Shown here: one piece after another, positions 7,690 through 16,281 of the stretch
Numbering within the stretch: the first letter of the stretch is position 1
Layout: the number at the start of each line of letters is the position of its first letter
NCBI GenBank assembly: GCA_026184775.1
Contig: JANCYW010000004.1
Coordinates: forward strand, 62,001 to 126,000
Source of the DNA: Cyanidium caldarium
Taxonomy: Eukaryota > Rhodophyta > Bangiophyceae > Cyanidiales > Cyanidiaceae
Reading direction: 5' to 3'
DNA: 64,000 bases
Notes under the pieces: model-generated
What the model was told of the DNA's origin: nothing
The model's input: the letters and a program-made list of their open reading frames with translations, nothing else
The model's database searches: none
Position numbers and translations under genes: made by a program

Positions 7690-9915
7690 CTACGGCCAGT
7701 ACGACGAGTCCTCGCGCAGGATGCGGTCGGGCACAAACGGCGGCGGTTCGGGCCAGCGGTGCTCGCGATAGCCCTTTTGGCGCAGGGCGCGGTCGGCACG
7801 CTGCGCATTCTCCACGCGCTCTTTCACCGCTTGCGCGTAGTTCATACGCGCCTCCTGTTCGGCGCCGCGATACTGCAACGCCTGCCGCAGCGCCAGCACG
7901 TCCTGACGAAAGCGGCTGTCGCTGGGCAAGACGTCGGTTTCGGGCACCGGGACCGGCTGCTCGCCAGGCATCTCCCGAATATCCCAATACCGCACGCCGT
8001 CAAACTCCAAAAAGCCCAGGTAGGTGCCCCAAAAGGTGCTCAGCACGGCCACCGGCGGACGATGTTTGGCGGGCGGACGGCCTGAGCGGGAACGCTCCGG
8101 CGCGCCGCTGAAACGATGGGCGGCGTTTGAGGTGTGTCGGGAGGGGGCGGCAGCGCTCGCCGGGCGATCAGACGCCGCTGCCACCGCCGACGATTCCCAC
8201 GCGGCTATACCGCGCCGAAAGCTAAACTCGGATACTACGCGCTGCACTTGGCGGCGGGCGACTCGGTGGGCGCCGTCAGGCAGCAGCGACGACGATGACG
8301 ACGTGCGTCGTCCGTTGGTGGCGGCCGTCGGCAGCGACGTGGACAAGCCCGAACCGGAGCTGTCAATATGCGGCACTCCGGCAGAGGCATTGGCCGGCGC
8401 CGACGCGGACGCATCGTCGGAGTCGTCGTTGGAGGCATCGGTGGTGGTGGCGGATGCATCCATATCCAGTGCGCCGGCTGCGTTCATGCGCAGAATCACC
8501 CCTCGCAACAGATCGGTCGGCTCGCTGCCGCCGCCCTCGTGCGCGTCAGACATGCCGCTGACGCTGCGGCGGCGAAGGACAGAGGCCCGATACGAGGCAC
8601 GGCCGCTACCACCGAAAATGCGGCCGAGGCCTTTGGCGGCATCGCGTAGACTGCCCAGAATGCCGCCTCGCTCGTTGTTCAGATGCATGACCGCGATGAG
8701 GGTCTTGTCGGCATCCACCAGCATCTCGCCGCTGCCGCACCGTTCCACGGAGGCCATGCGCGGTAAGCTGTGGGCGTCGGCGCTCTCGGTATTCGCTGTC
8801 ACGCCCGACAGCGGCCCCCATTCGTAGATGAACACTGCGCGGCCCAGGTACTCCAGCCGTCGTTCCCCGAAGGCGATACCGTGGATCTTCATGTGCGGCA
8901 ACCAGAACACGACGCGCGAGCCGTCCTGAAACGTCACCACATTCACACCCAGACGCTGCGCCCGCACGGAATTCTCAAACAGGTGCACTTTGGCGCTGTA
9001 CGCGCCGAAACCGGTAAACTCGTACAGGCCGGCCCCGCACGACACCCGCCAGTGCGTCACCGGCGGATGATGACAGCTCTGCTCCAGGTAGATGCGGGTG
9101 CCGTCGCTGGGCATCACCGCCTGGTAGGTCTCGCCCAGCAGCGGGTTGAACGGTTTGAACATGACCGCCGACTTGTGCAGACCGGCCACCGCAAACGCGA
9201 TGGTGTGCTTGAAGCGCTCCAGCGGGTCGGTGGCCAGCGCGGCGGCGCGCAGGAACAGCGTGCAGTAAGACCAGTCTTCGGTGAGCCGCTGCATGAAGGA
9301 GCGCGGCTCGAAGAGGCGGATGGGCAGGCTGAGGTTCACCAGATCCTTGCCCTCCATGAAATTGTTGCCCACCTGCCGCAGCATATGTCCCACCACGTGT
9401 CGCTGTCGTTCCAGCTCGGCGCGGTCGGTGAAGCCGACGCCACCGAGCGGTGCGGCCTGCGGCACTCGGTAAAAGTCGCGGCGCGATGAGCGCGGCGTCA
9501 CCGATGCCACTGAGCGACCGTTGACACCGTTCACCTCCGCACCGCGTCGGTCGTCGGTGGTGGTGCGACGACCGCGACGCACCGGCCCGGTAGGTTTCGG
9601 TGGCGGAAGAGAGTCGGCATCGGTAGTGCCGGAACCATCGACCGAGGATGGTGCCGGTGCCCCGGTCTGGCGACCGAGGCGAGCAGTTTCACCAGACGAC
9701 GGTGTGGACGACGGGTTTCCAGCGGTCGTCAGCGCAGCCAATCCAGGCGCCGGTCCTCTACGAGAGTCGACCTCGGCGAACCGACTCGAAGACGACATGC
9801 GCCCCAGCGCCCACGACGCACCACCTTGAACAACCTTTCGCGACACTCCTGTCCTTTGCGAAGGCGACTTTTTCGTGAACGCCCGTGAAAACGCCCAAAT
9901 GCGTCGCCACCGCAT
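7690..9915 (-). CDS. Oxysterol-binding protein-related (ORP/OSBP) lipid transfer protein
   Basis: Lipid exchanger that acts at membrane contact sites. The ORP fingerprint is present: EQSCHHPPVTHW (antisense of about 9054-9095), preceded by KPFNPLLGETY, with KIHGIAFGE and the closing LSTFWGTYLGFLEF further on. No PH domain or FFAT motif is visible, so this is a short ORP. Between the N-terminal half of the lipid-binding domain and its last strands lies a Ser/Ala/Asp-rich insertion of about 180 residues (nt about 8080-8660). The C-terminus is a charged helix. The first ATG is at 9915; an alternative at 9798 would drop 39 basic residues. It is tandem with the thioredoxin gene upstream and convergent (11 bp) with SAP-SmD2. 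Confidence 0.9.
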   Translation of the reverse strand: MRWRRIWAFSRAFTKKSPSQRTGVSRKVVQGGASWALGRMSSSSRFAEVDSRRGPAPGLAALTTAGNPSSTPSSGETARLGRQTGAPAPSSVDGSGTTDADSLPPPKPTGPVRRGRRTTTDDRRGAEVNGVNGRSVASVTPRSSRRDFYRVPQAAPLGGVGFTDRAELERQRHVVGHMLRQVGNNFMEGKDLVNLSLPIRLFEPRSFMQRLTEDWSYCTLFLRAAALATDPLERFKHTIAFAVAGLHKSAVMFKPFNPLLGETYQAVMPSDGTRIYLEQSCHHPPVTHWRVSCGAGLYEFTGFGAYSAKVHLFENSVRAQRLGVNVVTFQDGSRVVFWLPHMKIHGIAFGERRLEYLGRAVFIYEWGPLSGVTANTESADAHSLPRMASVERCGSGEMLVDADKTLIAVMHLNNERGGILGSLRDAAKGLGRIFGGSGRASYRASVLRRRSVSGMSDAHEGGGSEPTDLLRGVILRMNAAGALDMDASATTTDASNDDSDDASASAPANASAGVPHIDSSGSGLSTSLPTAATNGRRTSSSSSLLPDGAHRVARRQVQRVVSEFSFRRGIAAWESSAVAAASDRPASAAAPSRHTSNAAHRFSGAPERSRSGRPPAKHRPPVAVLSTFWGTYLGFLEFDGVRYWDIREMPGEQPVPVPETDVLPSDSRFRQDVLALRQALQYRGAEQEARMNYAQAVKERVENAQRADRALRQKGYREHRWPEPPPFVPDRILREDSSYWP

Positions 9916-10192
9916 CTTTCGCGATTGGACGCGCCACGGCGCACGAGGCGCAGCACACAACGTGACCGATGCGCTGGTGGTGGGCGCGGCAACCCGTTAC
10001 GGACGACTTTGCGAATGAAAGCGGCTGTGGCGTGTGAAACGGCCGAGAGGGCAAAAAGCGTCCCCGAGAAAACTGGCTGCGCAGTGTGTTTACCCAGGTG
10101 CCATCAGTATGTATTGCCCCTTGCCGCAGGCGGCCGATCGCCGTCCGGCGCACTCGGCACTCCCACCGCTACCCCTCTGCTTGCCATTCCCA

Positions 10193-10717
10193 TCACCGGT
10201 AGCTCTCAATGCCGGCGATGACCTCGTCGGCCTTGGCGCCGTTCACGGTGTGCACGCGTTTGCCGCTTTTGTAAAAGTGGAAGCTGGGCACGCTGCGGAT
10301 GCCGGCCATTTTCATAATCACCGACGTCTCCCGCGATTTGTCGCCCACCACTCGGAGGAAGCGCACGTTGGCGTACTGCTCGCTCCACGTCTCTATCTTC
10401 GGGTCCATCAGCTTGCACGGTCCGCACCACGTGGTGCCAAAGTCGATCACCACCAGCGCGTCGCCCGCGTCGCCCAGTTCCTTGTCCAGTTGCTCCTGTG
10501 AATCGATCTCCTGCACGGCCATACGTAAAGAGGCGTGGTGGTGTGAGGTCGCCCGCCACAGCCGCACCGAGGAGCGGGATAGTGCCGGGCGACGAACCGA
10601 GCGGGCGGCGCACCGCTTGCTAGACGAGAGGAAGGGGAACCCGACTGGGACGCCCACAAAAGCCGAGGTGGCAGGCGAGGCCAGGCCTCCGCGGTGGCAG
10701 TTTTGCCGTTCGCGCAT
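10193..10717 (-). CDS. Thioredoxin with N-terminal targeting leader
   Basis: Dithiol oxidoreductase with a WCGPCK active site at residues 97-102 and the cis-Pro motif SVPSFHFY about 45 residues later. The thioredoxin fold covers about 66-174. The first about 65 residues are rich in Arg, Ser and Ala, lack acidic residues after position 3, and contain SAFVG near the start, like a plastid transit peptide of the red-algal type; plastid import is inferred. MAVQEIDS at 66 would be the start of the bare thioredoxin. The active-site surroundings resemble plastid or h-type thioredoxins. The gene is co-directional with the oxysterol-binding protein gene downstream. Confidence 0.88.
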   Translation of the reverse strand: MRERQNCHRGGLASPATSAFVGVPVGFPFLSSSKRCAARSVRRPALSRSSVRLWRATSHHHASLRMAVQEIDSQEQLDKELGDAGDALVVIDFGTTWCGPCKLMDPKIETWSEQYANVRFLRVVGDKSRETSVIMKMAGIRSVPSFHFYKSGKRVHTVNGAKADEVIAGIESYR

Positions 10718-11157
10718 CGCAGTCGGTTCAGGGGGCCAGAGGTCGTGAGGGCACGCTCGGGAGTGCGCTCAATTCAACGCGCAAGTCCGTTTCGCGACGA
10801 GTTCTCAGGAAACCGTCGCACCCTCACCAGGCACTACGCTCGCCTTTCTACAACTGGAATCAGGGTTCGGGAAAGCGGACGCTCCCCAGCGTTTGGAAGT
10901 CTCGAGGTGCTGAGCGCGAGGCCAAACCGATAGCGCAGAGAAGCGCGCGGCCCGCACCTCCGCCGCAGCCGCCGCCGCCAATCTGCCACGATGGGAACGC
11001 GGCTGAGAACGCACTCGGGAGAGGCGAGCACCTCGACTGGAGACGACCAAAAGTATGCGCTTGGAAATGGTCATGAAAAGTGTGCACTTGGATAGGAAAG
11101 ACGTGAGGTAGATGGAAACTTGATAGCGCCAGCTTTACCACTCACCCCCTCTCTAAG
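10718..11157. other. Intergenic, thioredoxin upstream region
   Basis: This 440-bp stretch lies between the 3' end of orphan A1 and the start of the thioredoxin gene, both on the minus strand. No convincing gene, RNA or clear motif is visible; short frames here are Arg/Ser-rich noise. It probably holds the thioredoxin promoter. Confidence 0.5.
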
Positions 11158-11835
11158 CTACTCTCCATAGCAGTGCTGATCGGGAGACTCGCCGAGCAGC
11201 ACGTAAGAGTAGACGTCGTCGCTAAGCAGTGCGACGGTGTAGGAGGCGGCCAGATTGTAGCGACCGGCCTTCAGGGTGCTGTTCAGTTTGGCTTCCAGTT
11301 TGGGCACGGCCAGCAGGCCCGCCTCGTACGCCTTGTAGCCGTATAGACCCGTGCCGGCTTCGCCCAGTTCGCTGGTCCAGTTGAAGTAGCGGCCGGGGAG
11401 ATGGGTGGCGATCGCCACGCCGGTCACCGACGGGCTGGTCCATCCGACCCTCCGCAGCGTATCGGTGGTAGCGTTGGGCGTCAACTGGCTGCAGTTGTTG
11501 GCGTTCACTTCCGCCACCGTGCACAGCGTGGCCATATCCACCAAGTCGGCGGCTGCCAGCGTCAACGCGTAATTGAGGCACAAGTGCGGATTGACGGCCA
11601 TAATCGAGTTGATGAGCGTATAGTCGTACTGCGAGTAGTTCAAGTCTCCAGCGATGGTCATGTTCAACAACGGCCCAGCGCCTGGCGAGTGCGACGGCGA
11701 CGGCGCTACGCGCGCCACCCATTCGGCATCCCGCGCGTGCAAATCCGCCAGCAGCTCCGTCGCTTGCACAGCGCGTCCGTGCAGCAACGAGAGCGAGAAA
11801 AGCAACACACACAATAGCCTGTAAAGCGTCCGCAT
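11158..11835 (-). CDS. Secreted orphan protein A1 (A family)
   Basis: A 225-aa protein of no recognised family. A clear N-terminal signal peptide (LLCVLLFSLSLLHG, about 7-25) predicts secretion. It is a paralogue of A2 (15521-16186): both share N-Y-[ST]-Q-[FY]-D-Y-T-L, [KH]CYG near the C-terminus and four cysteines with matching spacing (86, 105, 115, 222 here; 71, 90, 100, 202 in A2). Several Asn-X-Ser/Thr sites suggest N-glycosylation. I considered fasciclin and other adhesion folds but saw none of their motifs. It is divergent from B1 and lies at one edge of the four-gene secreted cluster. The first ATG of the frame gives the signal peptide and is preferred. Confidence 0.75.
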   Translation of the reverse strand: MRTLYRLLCVLLFSLSLLHGRAVQATELLADLHARDAEWVARVAPSPSHSPGAGPLLNMTIAGDLNYSQYDYTLINSIMAVNPHLCLNYALTLAAADLVDMATLCTVAEVNANNCSQLTPNATTDTLRRVGWTSPSVTGVAIATHLPGRYFNWTSELGEAGTGLYGYKAYEAGLLAVPKLEAKLNSTLKAGRYNLAASYTVALLSDDVYSYVLLGESPDQHCYGE

Positions 11836-12477
11836 TTTGGCAATGAAATCAACGGGGCAACGCCAACCTCTACAGGCGTTGTCGAGTTTTCGGCAGCCCA
11901 GTTGCTATTTCTAGCCGAAACCAAAAATGGCGCCCGGCTCTGTTCATGGCGCATTTCGACGCTCGCGCGACCGAGGCCGTTTTGCGGGCCACCGATTCCG
12001 TCCGTTCGTGGCGCGTCGAGCACGCTCACGCGGATTCCCAGGGAGACGGTCACTGGCCAATGCAGCAACGAATATGGCCGCTTTGGAAGACGACTCGCCG
12101 GAATACCGAATGCGACGGTTTCGTGTGCGTCGTCTTGGCAGAACAGCAGGAGAGAACCGTCTCACCGACACGCAGACAGCACCTCCAGCGAGTCTTGCCG
12201 CGACAATCCACAACGAATCTCTTGGTGGCTGCCGCCGCGATGAACAGTCCTGTCTTGCGCTTCCCCTCCCGTGGAGAGCGCCCAGACCACACCCGTCCTA
12301 GACGTTGCAAACGCTGCGACACCCAGACATAAACCCAGCCTAGCTGTCCGTCCCCGTTGACCGAAACCGAACGATGCCGCGGACACGGCGCGAATGCGGC
12401 ACGCACGGACGGCCGCTGCGCAGGCGCTGGCGCCGGCATTGGTGTTCGGTAGCACCTGTCGCAAGCACCCCAGCGAC
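11836..12477. promoter_or_regulatory. Divergent A1/B1 intergenic region
   Basis: These 642 bp separate divergently transcribed A1 and B1 and probably hold both promoters. Reading frames here are compositionally noise (Arg/Cys/Ser-rich, with no homology to the paralogous proteins). The upstream frame of B1 is open to an ATG at 12394, so part of this region might instead encode an N-terminal extension of 28 residues. Confidence 0.45.
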
Positions 12478-13494
12478 ATGATGCTGCTGTGGGCCCTCTT
12501 CTTTTGCGGCGCCGTCGCGCGCTGGTCATCCTGGGAGCCGCCGCATCACAACGACGGTATCAAACTGCAGGGCGGTGCGGCCGCTTCGCCCGGGGCGCGG
12601 CTCTCACCCGCTATCCGTGCTGGGCAGTGGCCGCGCGCGTCGCCCGGCAGTCACCTCACCGACACGTTCGGTCATCTGCAGATATCCTTCCAGCCGCTGG
12701 CACCGCCCTCTTTCGAGCCCATCCCGTCGCTGCCATCAGGCAACCTGGAGTCGACGGCGCCGACCCAGACCGGTTGCAGTTGTCCGGTCAGCCCCACTCC
12801 GACACCGCCCACGCCCACACCTACATGCACCTGCCCGGTAAGACACACCAGCCAAGCGCCGACGCGCACGGCGGTGCGCACCACCTCCCGCACGTCGTCG
12901 CCGCCGGGCTCGCCCACCAGCAACGGTCGCGAATGCATCAGCGGCGCCGGCGCGCGCGTATACTGGGTGTGGGTTGATCAGGCCGGCGGTCTCATCAAGT
13001 GGGTGTTTCGTAATCCCACCGACCACAAGACCACCGTGGTGCTGGAGCGTGGCATCGTCGGCTCCGGCAGTTACTGTTTCGGCGATGCCTATTGGCCGGC
13101 GTACCTGGAAGTGGGCTTGACGCACATCTCCGACGGTCCGTACGCGCCCATATCGGGCAGCAGGCAGAACTTGCCGCTGGCGGTGATCGGCAAAGCGCGC
13201 CCCGGTGTCTGCTTCGTGTTCCCGCTCGATCCGCACAGCAGCGTGGAGGTGGACGAGGGCGGATTCGGCGGCTACCAGCCATTCTGCCACGAGCTGGTGG
13301 ATGTCCAGTTCGCCGGCAACTTTGAATACCGCATCACCTACAACGTGCGCGACCAGTGCAACGACTTTGGCGGCAGCAGCAACTGCCCGCCCAATCCGCT
13401 GCAAACCCGCGTGCCCCAGTACCGCCCGCTAGACGGCTCGACCGCCGGAGAGTTTGGCCCGCAGGGCAACGATGTCATCGAGCTGGAGTCGTAG
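12478..13494 (+). CDS. Secreted orphan protein B1 (Hog-less paralogue of B2)
   Basis: A 338-aa predicted secreted protein: signal peptide LLWALFFCGAVA at the start, then a Pro/Thr/Ser-rich segment with two Cys pairs (about 85-150), then a compact domain (about 153-325). That domain is about 45 percent identical by eye to B2 and keeps its six cysteines with almost the same spacing (153, 200, 245, 270, 294, 303; gaps 47-45-25-24-9). Shared motifs are CFGDA-[FY]-WPAYL, CFVF and NCPPNPLQT. B1 stops about where the Hog domain begins in B2. The domain is not one I recognise. The ATG at 12478 gives the best signal peptide; one at 12394 would bury it. Confidence 0.8.
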   Translation: MMLLWALFFCGAVARWSSWEPPHHNDGIKLQGGAAASPGARLSPAIRAGQWPRASPGSHLTDTFGHLQISFQPLAPPSFEPIPSLPSGNLESTAPTQTGCSCPVSPTPTPPTPTPTCTCPVRHTSQAPTRTAVRTTSRTSSPPGSPTSNGRECISGAGARVYWVWVDQAGGLIKWVFRNPTDHKTTVVLERGIVGSGSYCFGDAYWPAYLEVGLTHISDGPYAPISGSRQNLPLAVIGKARPGVCFVFPLDPHSSVEVDEGGFGGYQPFCHELVDVQFAGNFEYRITYNVRDQCNDFGGSSNCPPNPLQTRVPQYRPLDGSTAGEFGPQGNDVIELES

Positions 13495-13854
13495 GGGAAA
13501 AACTCGGTGCGGACGGCCTGCACCTCTACGGTGGCGCGCTGCTGCGCCTGCAGCAAGCGCTCCGCAGCGGTTGGCAGGTCGTCGAGAGAGTCAGGTCGTG
13601 GGCGTCTCTGGGTCCGTGAACGAAACCGCGACCTCACCGTCGTCCCCCACCCGATTCGAGGTAGGTCCTCTGTCATCCATTGCCTGGGGAGTCGCTGCCA
13701 CTCCCCCGTCTTGCTCCTCCGCAACCCTCGCCACACGTCCGACCAACGCTGGACAATTCGATGGTCAGCGCATGTCCGGACGGACACGTGGTCGACGTCG
13801 ACATTTCGCTATTCGCCTCGTACCAGGGTGTTCACTTCGGAGTCGGCGTGAGGC
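13495..13854 (+). other. Intergenic between B1 and B2
   Basis: These 360 bp lie between two tandem paralogues. I looked in all three forward frames for a decayed Hint domain downstream of the B1 stop and saw no Hint motif. It presumably holds the B1 3' end and the B2 promoter. Confidence 0.5.
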
Positions 13855-15330
13855 ATGGTGTCTGGTCGGAGATGGGCACTGCTGGTGGCAATCTTGTTGG
13901 TGTGTCTGGGACTTGGGACAGTGGGGGAGGCGGCGCGATTCAAGTCTCTCCCGGAGGCGCAGATGCTGGCGAACCTGTCGCGGACAGCAGCTGTGGCTAC
14001 CGCCTCCCCGCTGACCCGGCAGGGGCACGCCCCCGACGTGGACGGTGACGGTGTGCGCACCATCGGGCCGGCGCCGCCACCGGCATCAGCGCCGCCGGCA
14101 CCGCTGAACAACGGACAGACCTGTGCGAGTGACCAGGGTGCGCGGGTCACCTGGACGTGGTATGACCAGTCGTCGGGTGTCGTGTACTGGACGTTTTACA
14201 ACCCCACCAACGAGACCGCCCGGTTGGTGCTGAACCGTGGCATTCTGCAGGAGCCCGGCTCGACGTATTGTTTTGGAGATGCGTTCTGGCCGGCATACTT
14301 GGTGAGCAACCTGGCGTACATCTCTCCGGGGCCGTACCCGCCGCTGGGCGAGAACACCCAGGACTTGCCGCTAGGAATCATCGGCAACCAGACGCGCTTG
14401 GTGTGCTTTGTGTTCACCTTGGCGCCGGGGGCGACGTATTTGTTGCCGGAGGCGGGCTTTAACGGGGTGGCGCCCAAGTGCTCCGCGTTGCTAGATGTCA
14501 AGTTCGAGGGCAACGTGCCGATGTCGATACCGTACAGCAAGTCGTTGCAGTGCAGCGCGTTTGGCGGCACCACCAACTGCCCGCCGAACCCGCTGCAGAC
14601 CACCATGCCGCTGTATCAGCCGGTGAGCGGCTCGGCGGCGGGCGCCTTTGTGCCGTCCGACAAGGGCGGCGGTGGTATCGTGTGTTTCGCCGAGGAGGCG
14701 CGTGTAGCCCTGCCCGGCGGCCGCTGGAAACGCATGCGCGATGTGGCAGTGGGTGACCTGGTGGCCACCCGGCGGCGACATCCGCAACGCGGTATGGAGA
14801 CGGTGTTCACCCGCGTGTACGGTTTTGCCGATCGGCTACCGCAGGAAGAGGGCGTTGCCTACGTGCGGCTGGTAACTGGGAGCGACGGCAGCGCCCTGGA
14901 GCTGACACCGAATCATCTGGTGTGGGCAGCGCGTTCACGAGCGAGGGGAGAGGACGGCGGCGGCGGCGCCTTTATGATGGCCGGCGAGGTGCCGCTGGGC
15001 ACCTACCTCCAGAATGGTGACGGGAAGCGCGTGCAGATTGTTCGCGTCGAACGGGTGCACCGGCGAGGCGCCTACGCCCCGCTGACCGAGGCCGGCACCC
15101 TGCTGGTGGACGACCACTGGGTGTCGTGCTATGGCAACATCCGCTCGCACGACGTTGCCCATGCCGTTTTCGCACCGCTTCGCACGCTGTACCGAGTGCG
15201 ACAATGGCTACCGGTGAAATGGAGAATGTCTGCACAGCTGGAGGGACTGCACTGGTACGCGACGCTTTTGCTACGGATACGCTTGGTGGTGAACCGCTTG
15301 GTGCTGACGCGCTTTGAGGAGGTATCTTGA
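13855..15330 (+). CDS. Secreted B-domain protein with Hedgehog-type Hog (Hint) domain
   Basis: A 491-aa protein: signal peptide (1-26, ending VGEA), Pro/Ala-rich linker, six-cysteine B domain (90-262, shared with B1), a Gly run, then a Hog domain (about 275-485). The Hint catalytic set is complete: nucleophile Cys277 in IVCFAEEARV, Thr351 and His354 in LTPNHLVW, and the block GAYAPLTEAGTLLVDD followed by WVSCYG with Cys425. Beyond Hint it keeps AHAVFAPLR, a WLP motif and GLHWYA (464-469), which match the end of animal Hedgehog proteins (AHWGLAPMR, WLP, GIHWYA), the sterol-recognition part. In the Hedgehog family this domain cuts itself off by thioester chemistry and attaches a lipid to the released N-terminal domain; that this one does so is inferred. 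The B domain is unlike the Hedgehog signalling domain. Confidence 0.9.
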   Translation: MVSGRRWALLVAILLVCLGLGTVGEAARFKSLPEAQMLANLSRTAAVATASPLTRQGHAPDVDGDGVRTIGPAPPPASAPPAPLNNGQTCASDQGARVTWTWYDQSSGVVYWTFYNPTNETARLVLNRGILQEPGSTYCFGDAFWPAYLVSNLAYISPGPYPPLGENTQDLPLGIIGNQTRLVCFVFTLAPGATYLLPEAGFNGVAPKCSALLDVKFEGNVPMSIPYSKSLQCSAFGGTTNCPPNPLQTTMPLYQPVSGSAAGAFVPSDKGGGGIVCFAEEARVALPGGRWKRMRDVAVGDLVATRRRHPQRGMETVFTRVYGFADRLPQEEGVAYVRLVTGSDGSALELTPNHLVWAARSRARGEDGGGGAFMMAGEVPLGTYLQNGDGKRVQIVRVERVHRRGAYAPLTEAGTLLVDDHWVSCYGNIRSHDVAHAVFAPLRTLYRVRQWLPVKWRMSAQLEGLHWYATLLLRIRLVVNRLVLTRFEEVS

Positions 15331-15520
15331 TGCTGAAAGTGAGTCCTCTTGAGTAAAATAGCAGTGCAGACGAGTGGCCGTGACCGAGGCTGCAGCAGCG
15401 AGGGGCCCGATGTAGCGTTCGGCATCGAGAGCGGTCGAACACGTGTCGGTTTTCTCCGCGAGCTGGGCACCGATCGCCCATCCCATCAACCTCACCTACC
15501 GCCACCGCACCCCCGACGTC

Positions 15521-16186
15521 ATGGCGTACCGAATCACTCTCCTTCCCATCTTCCTTCTCCTCGCCTCCCTCCTCCCTCCTCTCCGCATTCTGGCCCTACC
15601 GCTCGCACTGCGGGCGACCCATCCCACATCCCACACCGACAACCTGAACGAGAACGTGGCCATGACGCTCAACTATACCCAGTTCGATTACACGCTGGCC
15701 AATGCGCTGCACAAGATCAACCCGAAGATCTGTCTCAACTACGACTTGACCATAGCCGCGGAGAACGTGGCCGATCTGCTGCCGTCGTGCACCGTGGACG
15801 AGGTGGGTGCCGACAACTGCAGCTCGCTGACCGCATCAAGTGTGCGCGAGGCGTTCGCCAGTGCCGGGTGGAACAGCTCGGATGTGCAGGGCGTGCAGTT
15901 GGCCGCCAGCCTGCCGGCGCGCGATTTCAACTTTACCTACGGAGAGGGGCTGGTCGGTCGTACCGGCTATGAACAGGGGCTGCGCGCGGCGCCGCAGGTG
16001 GTATCCAAGTTGAGACCGTACTTGGAGGCGCGGCGTCTGAACCTGGCCGGAGTCGGCTCGGTGTCGCTACTGGATGATAAGGTATATGCGTTTGTGGTGA
16101 TCGGAGAGGGTGGTGGGCAAAAATGTTATGGCGACGAGGCCGGGCAACCGTTGTACGACTTTGGCGGTGACAGCTACATTACGTGA
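15521..16186 (+). CDS. Secreted orphan protein A2 (A family)
   Basis: A 221-aa predicted secreted protein with a strong hydrophobic start (ITLLPIFLLLASLL) and several N-glycosylation sequons. Paralogue of A1: same order of motifs, four cysteines at 71, 90, 100 and 202, and KCYGD near the end, followed by a tail that A1 lacks. The family is unknown to me. It lies 190 bp downstream of the Hog protein on the same strand, so each B gene has an A gene beside it (A1 divergent from B1, A2 tandem after B2). The start at 15521 is chosen because it begins the signal peptide; the frame is open upstream. Confidence 0.75.
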   Translation: MAYRITLLPIFLLLASLLPPLRILALPLALRATHPTSHTDNLNENVAMTLNYTQFDYTLANALHKINPKICLNYDLTIAAENVADLLPSCTVDEVGADNCSSLTASSVREAFASAGWNSSDVQGVQLAASLPARDFNFTYGEGLVGRTGYEQGLRAAPQVVSKLRPYLEARRLNLAGVGSVSLLDDKVYAFVVIGEGGGQKCYGDEAGQPLYDFGGDSYIT

Positions 16187-16281
16187 ACAGCATGTCTACC
16201 GTGGAGACGCATGAGGCGGGGAGAGACGTGAGACGTCCCTCGCTCGGAGCCCTGAGAGCGTCAACACACATTGCTGCCACG

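Noticed and set aside
11158-11835. Fasciclin-domain assignment for the A family
   Set aside because: The secreted, glycosylated character first suggested FAS1, but the H1 and H2 motifs of FAS1 are not present.
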